A stretch of DNA of 64,000 bases from positions 2,004,572-2,068,571 of the forward strand of contig NZ_CP047945.1 of assembly GCF_014279795.1 (NCBI RefSeq), given 5' to 3'. Source of the stretch: Synechococcus sp. PROS-7-1 (lineage in GTDB: Bacteria; Cyanobacteriota; Cyanobacteriia; PCC-6307; Cyanobiaceae). Position numbers and translations under genes: made by a program. Positions 57,820 through 64,000 of the stretch are shown piece by piece. Below the pieces are notes generated by a model. It saw only the letters and a program-made list of their open reading frames with translations. It made no database searches and was not told the origin of the DNA. Position 1 is the first letter of the stretch; each line of letters begins with the position of its first letter.

Positions 57820-60207
57820 TCAACGCACCCACACCACGCTGCAGCCTGCCCCCCCGTCTCCCTGTTCGGCATCCACAACCCGTTCCACATACGGCAGGGA
57901 TTGAAACCAGTCCCTGAGGCCACGCTTGAGCCGTCCGGTGCCGATGCCGTGAATCACCCACACAGGACCGCTCGCACCGCGCAGCAACTCTTCCACAGCC
58001 GACTCGGCTTCATGAACGCGCATTCCGCGCACATCCACGGTGTTCCTTGATGTCCGCACCTCGGCACTGCCGCTCCCCCGCCGAGCCTTCACCTGCACCT
58101 GCACCACCGGAGCAGCTGGGGGGTCAGGCTTGCGGCCGTCCAGGCTCTCGACTGCCGACAGCTCAACGGTGCTGCGCATCACGCCGCAGCGCACCTGAAG
58201 CTGCAGACCATCGTCGGACACCTTCAGGACCTCGGCGGCTTTGCCCAGGGCCAGCAAGCGGATGCGATCTCCCACTTGCGGTCGCCAGCCTTGATGCCGG
58301 CGACGTTCTGGCTCAGGACGGTGACGATCCTCCAGTTTGCGCAGTCGCTGTCCCGCTTTTCGAGCGGTTTCGCCATCAGCACGGTCATCGCGAAGCCGGC
58401 GGATCAGCTGACGCACTTCTTTCTGCCCAGCACGAATCGAGGTCTCCAGGCGCTGTCGTCCCTGTTCTTGCCGTTCAACGGAATGCTGTTTCTGCTTCTC
58501 CCAACGTTGCAGGAGTTCTTCATGCAGCAGTTCGGTCCGTGCCAGGAGGGCAGCGGCGTCTTCCGCCGCTGCCTGTTGGCGCATGCGCTGTTCCTCCAGG
58601 CCACGAATCACGGTGTTCACCTCACCATCGCCTGCGGGAGAGAGCAGGGCGCGGGCCTCATCGATCACACTGCCTTCCAGCCCCAGACGGGTGGCGATCG
58701 CCAGCGCATTGCTGCGACCTGGGATCCCCCAGAGCAGGTGATAGGTGGGCGACAGCGTGTCGCTGTCAAAGGCGACCGAGGCATTCTCAAAGCGCGAATC
58801 GCTGTACTTGAGAGCCTTGAGCTCGCCGAAATGGGTGGTCGCCACGGTGAGCCGTGCACGATCGGCCAGGGTGCGCAACAGTGCTGTGGCCAGAGCCGTG
58901 CCCTCACTGGGATCAGTACCGGCACCGACCTCATCCAGCAGCACCAGAGCAGGAGCCGGCCCGGAACGAATCGCCTCCAGGATGCGACCGATCCGTTTCA
59001 CATGACCGCTGAAGGTGGACAAGCTCTGCTGCAGCGATTGCTCATCGCCGATGTCAGCGAGCACCTGGGCACACCAGGGAAGGGTGGGGCTGCCACTGCA
59101 CGGCACCCACAGCCCTGCCCGGGCCATCAAGGCCGCCAAACCGATGCTCTTCAGGGTGACGGTTTTACCACCGGTGTTCGGCCCAGTGATCGCCACCACA
59201 CGCAGCGAGGACGACACCTCCACACTGACGGGCACCACGGTGGGTCCCTGCTCTTTGCGCTCCTGCCAGACGAGCAGCGGATGGCGGAGCGTTTTCAGCT
59301 CGAACGGTGCATCAACGGCTGACTCCAAACGGGGAGGGACTGCACCGAGCCACTGCCCATAGCGGCCGCGCGCCAGGGCCAGATCCAGTTTGAGCAGCAC
59401 CCCCATCAGATGCTCGAGACCCTCAACCTGCTCAGCGACAGCCGCACTGAGCTCAGCGAGCACGCGCTGCTCCTCCTCACGGATCCGGCCATCCACATCA
59501 GCAAGCCTGTTCCCCAGATCGATCACTGCTTTGGGTTCCACGAACACCGTGCTGCCGGACGCGGAGCTGTCGTGCACCATTCCCGGGCACTGTCCACCTG
59601 CACCGGCTTTCACGGCCAGGACGGGCCGGCCGTGGCGCTCGGCAATCACCGTGTCTTGGAGATGGGCGGCCCAACGCCTGATCACGTCCTGCAACTTGTC
59701 CCGGCGCCTGGCCCGCAGCTCCTGCCATTGCCGCCGCAGACCATCGAGACCAGGGCTGGCGCGATCGGCAACCCGTCCCCCTTCTTCGATGGCGAATTTC
59801 AGGCGCTGCTCGAGATCGGGAAAGGTCGCCACATCCTCGAGCAGGGTTGTGCAGACAGGACGCAACTCCGGTTCATCGATCTGGCGGCGCAGACGGCGGG
59901 CAGCAGCCAGGGTGTCAGCCACCTCTAAAAGCTCCTCACCCGAGGCGACTCCCCCTTTACTGCAACGCAACAAGGTTGAAGCGAGATCACGCACACCCTG
60001 AAAACTCAGCCCCCCGTCGAGAACACCATCCAGGGACGCCATCTCCAAGGTCTGAGCCTGAAGCGTGAGGCTGGCTGCGAGCGAGGCGGGAAGGGGATCG
60101 ATTTTGCAGTGACGACGTCCCTGCACGGTGCTGGCGAAACTGGCGAGGTGGTCACAGAGCCGCGGCCACTCCAGCAGCTCCAGGGTTTCCTGAAGTGCAG
60201 ACATCAA
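57820..60207 (-). CDS. mutS2: Endonuclease MutS2
   Basis: A 795-residue MutS2 protein: MutS-like core and lever, ATPase domain with ITGPNTGGKTVTLKSIGLAALMA, DEVGAGTDPSEGTALA and TTHFGELK, a long coiled-coil (about 520-620) and a C-terminal Smr nuclease domain with VDVRGMRVHEAE and VIHGIGTGRLKRGL. MutS2 acts in recombination control and ribosome rescue in other bacteria. The start ATG 60207 overlaps the stop of the VOC gene by four bases. Confidence 0.94.
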   Translation of the reverse strand: MMSALQETLELLEWPRLCDHLASFASTVQGRRHCKIDPLPASLAASLTLQAQTLEMASLDGVLDGGLSFQGVRDLASTLLRCSKGGVASGEELLEVADTLAAARRLRRQIDEPELRPVCTTLLEDVATFPDLEQRLKFAIEEGGRVADRASPGLDGLRRQWQELRARRRDKLQDVIRRWAAHLQDTVIAERHGRPVLAVKAGAGGQCPGMVHDSSASGSTVFVEPKAVIDLGNRLADVDGRIREEEQRVLAELSAAVAEQVEGLEHLMGVLLKLDLALARGRYGQWLGAVPPRLESAVDAPFELKTLRHPLLVWQERKEQGPTVVPVSVEVSSSLRVVAITGPNTGGKTVTLKSIGLAALMARAGLWVPCSGSPTLPWCAQVLADIGDEQSLQQSLSTFSGHVKRIGRILEAIRSGPAPALVLLDEVGAGTDPSEGTALATALLRTLADRARLTVATTHFGELKALKYSDSRFENASVAFDSDTLSPTYHLLWGIPGRSNALAIATRLGLEGSVIDEARALLSPAGDGEVNTVIRGLEEQRMRQQAAAEDAAALLARTELLHEELLQRWEKQKQHSVERQEQGRQRLETSIRAGQKEVRQLIRRLRDDRADGETARKAGQRLRKLEDRHRPEPERRRHQGWRPQVGDRIRLLALGKAAEVLKVSDDGLQLQVRCGVMRSTVELSAVESLDGRKPDPPAAPVVQVQVKARRGSGSAEVRTSRNTVDVRGMRVHEAESAVEELLRGASGPVWVIHGIGTGRLKRGLRDWFQSLPYVERVVDAEQGDGGAGCSVVWVR

Positions 60208-60602
60208 TCGGCTGCGGTTGCTCCTGGTTGATTGGAGGGAATGCCACCAGGAGGCTCGTAGAGCATTTCCAGCCAGTTGCCCTCCGGATCACGCAGATAA
60301 AAGGAGGCAGTGCCGTCGCGATGATCATGAACGGCACCGACGGCCACACCCGAAGCCTTCAATTGAGCGTGAACCGCATCCACTTCGGCACGGTCACGGA
60401 AGTGGAACGCGAAGTGCGGACCTGCAGCTTTGTAGTTCGGTCCAAGCAGAGCGAGACCGTCACGGGACTTAGCGGCTTCCATGTAGCACCAGTCGTCTGC
60501 ATTCCAGACCATCTCCATTCCCAACTGGGAATAGAAAGCCACAGCCCTGTCCATATCTTCAACGCGGATGGCGACGTGGCCTAGGCGCTCCACCACTGGC
60601 AT
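60204..60602 (-). CDS. VOC family (glyoxalase-like) protein
   Basis: A 132-residue vicinal oxygen chelate protein with two beta-alpha-beta modules: RLGHVAIRVEDMDRAVAFYSQLGMEMVW, and FHFRDRAEVDAVHAQLKASG then FYLRDPEGNWLEMLYEP. His8 and a final Glu fit metal ligands. Substrate unknown. It overlaps mutS2 by four bases. Confidence 0.85.
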   Translation of the reverse strand: MPVVERLGHVAIRVEDMDRAVAFYSQLGMEMVWNADDWCYMEAAKSRDGLALLGPNYKAAGPHFAFHFRDRAEVDAVHAQLKASGVAVGAVHDHRDGTASFYLRDPEGNWLEMLYEPPGGIPSNQPGATAAD

Positions 60603-60622
60603 GGACCGGATATCGAATCAAA

Positions 60623-60904
60623 TCATTCTGAATGGTGCTCGACGTCCGGCGAGAGCAGGTTGGGGTCGTTCTGGCTAGAGGTCGACCTCCCAGGGCGAGG
60701 TGCCTGGGCAAAGGAAATGCCCCATGACGTACGGCAGACACATCCAATCGAGAAGCAGATCAATCCACTCCCAAACAGCACCAATCCCTCTGAACGATCC
60801 TGACGATCACCGCTGGTGAGCAGATGCCCAGCGAGAATGAAAGCCACGGCTGCACAAACGAAAGGGAGAGGGCTCCAGAAACGCATCGGACGACCTGAAG
60901 CCAT
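60623..60904 (-). CDS. Small membrane protein with two spans
   Basis: A 93-residue protein (ATG 60904, or MRFWSPLPF from 60886) with two hydrophobic spans (PFVCAAVAFILAGHLL and LVLFGSGLICFSIGCV) and a polar C terminus. No family recognised. It lies between hemB (38 bases upstream) and the VOC gene (20 bases downstream), same strand. Confidence 0.6.
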   Translation of the reverse strand: MASGRPMRFWSPLPFVCAAVAFILAGHLLTSGDRQDRSEGLVLFGSGLICFSIGCVCRTSWGISFAQAPRPGRSTSSQNDPNLLSPDVEHHSE

Positions 60905-60942
60905 AAAGCGACGAGCACTGACTCTTGATTAGCTCGTTTCTG

Positions 60943-61944
60943 TTAGCCCTGCTTCAACCACTCAGCGGCATCACAAGCGTGATAGGTGAGGATCAGATCC
61001 GCACCGGCGCGCTTGAAGCTGAGCAGGGTCTCCAACACCACGGCTTTCTCATTGATCCAGCCACGCTCGGCGGCCGCTTTCACCATGGAGTACTCACCAC
61101 TGACGTTGTAAGCCGCAATGGGCAACTCCGACTCTTCCCGCAAGCGGTGAATGATGTCGAGATAGGCGAGACCGGGTTTCACCATCATGATGTCGGCCCC
61201 TTCTTGTTCATCGAGCTGGGCCTCGGTGATGGCCTCCCGAGCATTGGCAGGATCCATCTGGTAAGTGTCCTTGTTGCCAGGAATCGGCTTGCTCCCGGCG
61301 GCCCTTGGAGCGGAATCAAGAGCTTCGCGGAAGGGCCCGTAATACGCCGAGGAGTATTTGGCTGTGTAGCTAATGATCCCCACATGCTCGAACCCTTCGT
61401 CATCGAGGGCTTCACGGATCGCCCCGACCCGACCGTCCATCATGTCGCTGGGTCCAATCAGATCAGCACCGGCTCTGGCCTGGGCAACGGCCTGCTTGCA
61501 GAGCAACTCAATCGTTTCATCGTTCAGAACCACACCCTGGTCGCTGACGATGCCGTCATGGCCATCGCAGGAGTAGGGGTCGAGGGCCACGTCCGTCATG
61601 ATCGCCATCTCGGGGAGCTCCTGCTTGAGCTGTCGAATAGCCCGCGGGATTAACCCGTTCTCGTTGAAGCATTCCGCACCATCTTCGGTTTTGAGTCCCT
61701 CTGACACTTTCGGGAACAACACCACACAGCGGATTCCGAGATCCCAGGCACGCCGCACCTCACCGGTGAGCTGCTCCAGGCTCCAGCGCTTGGCCCCGGG
61801 CATCGCCCCGATCGGCTCCACAGCTGCGCCTTCATGCACAAACAGCGGATAGATGAAATCGGCAGCTGAAAGACTGGTTTCACGCACCATGGCCCGCAGT
61901 GAAGCGGTGCGGCGCAGGCGACGTGGGCGGTAGGTGAGGTCCAT
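60943..61944 (-). CDS. hemB: Delta-aminolevulinic acid dehydratase (porphobilinogen synthase)
   Basis: HemB joins two 5-aminolevulinate molecules to porphobilinogen for chlorophyll, haem and bilins. The 333-residue protein has the Schiff-base Lys in DIMMVKPGLAYLDI, a second active-site Lys in SYTAKYSSAYYGPFR, and DVALDPYSCDGHDGIV, the Asp-type metal segment of Mg-dependent rather than Zn-Cys enzymes. Start ATG 61944 is standard. Confidence 0.96.
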   Translation of the reverse strand: MDLTYRPRRLRRTASLRAMVRETSLSAADFIYPLFVHEGAAVEPIGAMPGAKRWSLEQLTGEVRRAWDLGIRCVVLFPKVSEGLKTEDGAECFNENGLIPRAIRQLKQELPEMAIMTDVALDPYSCDGHDGIVSDQGVVLNDETIELLCKQAVAQARAGADLIGPSDMMDGRVGAIREALDDEGFEHVGIISYTAKYSSAYYGPFREALDSAPRAAGSKPIPGNKDTYQMDPANAREAITEAQLDEQEGADIMMVKPGLAYLDIIHRLREESELPIAAYNVSGEYSMVKAAAERGWINEKAVVLETLLSFKRAGADLILTYHACDAAEWLKQG

Positions 61945-61995
61945 CAGCAGGCCAAATCGAGGCTGCGATCGTAGGCCGCAAGCCTGAAAAGTTCT

Positions 61996-62967
61996 TCAGA
62001 GCCGAGCGGTTTGAAGCCAGTCGCGGCGGGGGTCATCGCCGCGCTCCTCACGCAACCGCTCAAGCAGGGAACGCTGCGTCTCCGACCATTGAGGCGGCCA
62101 CTGCAGGGTGAGCGTGAGCAGAAGGTCTCCACGACCGGTTTTCAGCGGCCAGCCCTTGCCCTTGAGGCGCAGACTGCGGCCCGGGCTGGTGCCCGCCGGG
62201 ATCGACACTTCGGCTTCACCGTCCGGTGTCATCACAGTGACGGTGCCTCCAAGCGCTAACTCATCGAGAGCCACTGGGAGATCAGCCCGCAGCTGATCTC
62301 CCTCGAAGCGCCACACGGGATGGGGCTGAACCTCCAGGTTCAAGTAAAGATCGCCGCGACGTCCGGTGCCGGGTTGGAGGTTGCCCTTCCCTTTGAGTCG
62401 CAGGCGAGAGCCATTCTTCACACCCGCTGGGATCCGCACCTGCACCCGTTCGTCGTTCACCGAAAGTGTGCGTTCACCCCCGCGGAACGCCTCAGCAAAG
62501 CTCACTTTCACCGTGGCCTCTGCATCGAGATTCACCGGAGGGCGGGACGCCCCTCGGGGAAAGCCGCCGCCGGCAAAGCCACCGGGAAAACCACCACCAG
62601 CGAAACCGCCTGGCGCGCCACCGAACCCACCAGCCCCCGGGCCCCCGAAACGCCCAAGAAGGTCGTTGATGAAATCATCGAAATTGCCGTACCGACCGAA
62701 ATCCACATCCATACCGCCAGCACCGCCTCCGGCCTGGTTCCAGTACTGCCCGAACTGTTCGTAGCGCTTTCGCTTCTCAGGATCCGACAGAACCTCGTAA
62801 GCCTCACTGACTTCCTTGAACTTGGCCTCAGCGTCTTTATTTCCAGGATTCACATCCGGGTGATATTGGCGCGCCAGCTTGCGGAACGCCCTCTTGATGG
62901 CATCAGCATCGGCTCCACGATCCACACCGAGCACCTTGAAGTAATCGCGGTACCCACTGCCTGCCAT
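61996..62967 (-). CDS. DnaJ-class cochaperone without zinc finger (type B)
   Basis: A 323-residue J protein: J domain with HPD at 36-38, a very Gly/Phe-rich linker (about 88-140, with repeated [11 protein letters not shown]), and the two beta-sandwich client-binding domains ending at the C-terminal dimerisation region. The CxxCxGxG zinc finger is absent, so it is CbpA-like. It would stimulate DnaK. It lies about 50 bases upstream of hemB on the same strand. Confidence 0.9.
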   Translation of the reverse strand: MAGSGYRDYFKVLGVDRGADADAIKRAFRKLARQYHPDVNPGNKDAEAKFKEVSEAYEVLSDPEKRKRYEQFGQYWNQAGGGAGGMDVDFGRYGNFDDFINDLLGRFGGPGAGGFGGAPGGFAGGGFPGGFAGGGFPRGASRPPVNLDAEATVKVSFAEAFRGGERTLSVNDERVQVRIPAGVKNGSRLRLKGKGNLQPGTGRRGDLYLNLEVQPHPVWRFEGDQLRADLPVALDELALGGTVTVMTPDGEAEVSIPAGTSPGRSLRLKGKGWPLKTGRGDLLLTLTLQWPPQWSETQRSLLERLREERGDDPRRDWLQTARL

Positions 62968-63083
62968 GGTGATCGTTCAGCCCAAGGACTCCACTGCTAT
63001 TGAGTCTCCCAGTTCCATCCTGAGTTCGGGACCTTGGCAGCAGGCCGGATGCCCGTACGCCCGAGCGCACGTACATTTTCAAA

Positions 63084-63452
63084 ATGATCCGACTTTTTCT
63101 TCTCGGCACGCTCTCCAGTGCGGGGCTCGGTCTTCTCGGTGCGGAGATGGTGCACTCGGCCCCCGACCCAGCGGCTCTGGCTGACCATCTCAGCGAAACC
63201 AAGGTTCTGTACTACGGATCCTGGCGGTGCCCCGCCTGTCAGGCGCAAGGTCGCCTGTTCGGCGATGCGGTTATCAAGCTTCCGTACGTGGAATGCGCCA
63301 AACCCAAGGAGCTGCCCATTCAGGCCGCTGCCTGCAAAACAGCAAAAATTCGCGCCTATCCAACCTGGATCTTGCCGTCAGGTGAACGCCGCGAGGGGGT
63401 GCAATCGCTGGAGGAACTTCAGGTGTGGTCAGGGATGAGCACAACACCCTGA
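63084..63452 (+). CDS. Thioredoxin-like secreted or anchored protein
   Basis: A 122-residue protein with an N-terminal hydrophobic signal or anchor (LFLLGTLSSAGLGLLGAEMV) and a thioredoxin-like core with the redox motif CPAC (Cys49, Cys52) in YYGSWRCPACQAQGRLFG. It continues with PYVECA and IRAYPTWILPSGERREG. It resembles the thioredoxin part of cyanobacterial VKOR proteins without the membrane-bound quinone domain, so a separate partner would supply electrons. It is 4 bases upstream of the transporter gene. Confidence 0.78.
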   Translation: MIRLFLLGTLSSAGLGLLGAEMVHSAPDPAALADHLSETKVLYYGSWRCPACQAQGRLFGDAVIKLPYVECAKPKELPIQAAACKTAKIRAYPTWILPSGERREGVQSLEELQVWSGMSTTP

Positions 63453-63456
63453 GGTG

Positions 63457-64000
63457 ATGAACAAACGCCGGCACGCTTTGATTCACGGCTTCAGCTGGAA
63501 CCATTGGCGTGGCGATCTCTCTGGTGGGCTGACCGCGGCGGTGGTGGCACTGCCCCTGGCGTTGGCTTTTGGCAATGCCGCCCTTGGTCCGGGAGGAGCG
63601 ATCTATGGGCTCTATGGAGCCATCGTGACGGGGTTTTTCGCGGCTCTGCTCGGGGGAACGCCGGCCCAGGTCAGCGGGCCGACGGGCCCGATGAGCGTCA
63701 CCGTGGCCGGTGTTGTGGGCAGCCTTGCGGCCGTTGGCGTCAGCCGTGAACTCAGCAGCGGGGAGCTGCTGCCGCTGGTGATGGCCGCCGTGGTGATCGG
63801 AGGACTCTTTCAGATCCTGATGGGAGCGATGAGGCTCGGTCGCTACATCACGCTTGTGCCTTATTCGGTGGTCTCCGGTTTCATGACCGGCATCGGGGTG
63901 ATCATCCTCTGCCTGCAAGTCGGCCCCTTGCTGGGAATCGCCAGCCGCGGCGGCGTGTTGCAATCGCTGCAGATGGTGCTCACAGAGTTCAGCCCCCAGC
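63457..64000 (+). CDS. SulP family anion transporter, BicA-like, N-terminal part
   Basis: The first 181 residues run to the right edge. Four to five membrane spans are seen: WRGDLSGGLTAAVVALPLALAFGNAALGP, GAIYGLYGAIVTGFFAALLGGTPAQVSGPTGPMSVTV, VMAAVVIGGLFQILMGAMRLGRYITLVPYSVVSGFM. These resemble BicA, the sodium-dependent bicarbonate transporter, closely; sulfate transport by another SulP member cannot be excluded. Start ATG 63457 lies just after the thioredoxin-like gene. Confidence 0.82.
   Translation, partial: MNKRRHALIHGFSWNHWRGDLSGGLTAAVVALPLALAFGNAALGPGGAIYGLYGAIVTGFFAALLGGTPAQVSGPTGPMSVTVAGVVGSLAAVGVSRELSSGELLPLVMAAVVIGGLFQILMGAMRLGRYITLVPYSVVSGFMTGIGVIILCLQVGPLLGIASRGGVLQSLQMVLTEFSPQ

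Overview
The window reads as chromosomal DNA from a marine picocyanobacterium, most likely a Synechococcus of subcluster 5.1. This rests on the split rpoC1/rpoC2 genes, a psbA whose D1 protein carries Glu130 (the D1:2 form), a short CP12, a high-light-inducible protein, Ycf35, a BioK-type biotin hydrolase, a GRRM peptide-maturation locus and a GH18 chitinase. Coding density is very high, operons are short with 1 to 4 base overlaps, and no transposase, integrase, phage gene or CRISPR array is seen.

Layout. Positions 1-1.2 kb: start of a Ski2-like helicase and a BASS-family transporter, both on the minus strand. 1.3-6.4 kb: a biotin cluster (bioF, bioK, bioC, bioD, a 51-residue membrane protein, bioA). 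6.4-13.7 kb: housekeeping and conserved cyanobacterial genes (DUF3143, J-domain protein, rsmG, aldo/keto reductase, ferredoxin, ycf35, DUF2997, HEAT-repeat protein, AmpG-like permease, rlmN, hli). 13.8-23.2 kb: rpoB-rpoC1-rpoC2, read leftward. 23.4-27.9 kb: tatD, rpsT, hisD, rpiA and an HtrA protease.

28-39 kb is the accessory heart of the window. A 1043-residue modular GH18 chitinase and a 590-residue non-catalytic partner share a roughly 200-residue module, CBM2-like domains and Met-Asp-rich linkers. Next comes an orphan LuxR-type regulator whose receiver lacks the phospho-acceptor Asp. It is divergent from a GRRM cluster: two grrP-like lipoproteins, two Gly-rich repeat precursors (GrrA), one radical SAM/SPASM maturase (GrrM), and two small unknown proteins. 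The precursors carry repeated aromatic-X-Asn motifs, the kind of three-residue unit that GrrM-type enzymes are reported to crosslink into cyclophanes.

39-45.7 kb: rimP-nusA-ylxR-infB plus a membrane protein with an acidic tail. 45.7-50.7 kb: tRNA-Thr(CGT), a DUF389 protein, psbA, and several small genes including a tandem pair of secreted paralogues and an aspartoacylase-like enzyme. 50.8-64 kb: glutathionyl-hydroquinone reductase-like protein, DUF2301, an ABC-F ATPase, cp12, obgE, a solute ABC ATPase, mutS2, a VOC protein, hemB, a type B DnaJ, a thioredoxin-like protein, and the start of a BicA-like SulP transporter.

All functional calls come from reading translated sequence and remembered family signatures. 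No alignment or database search was run.
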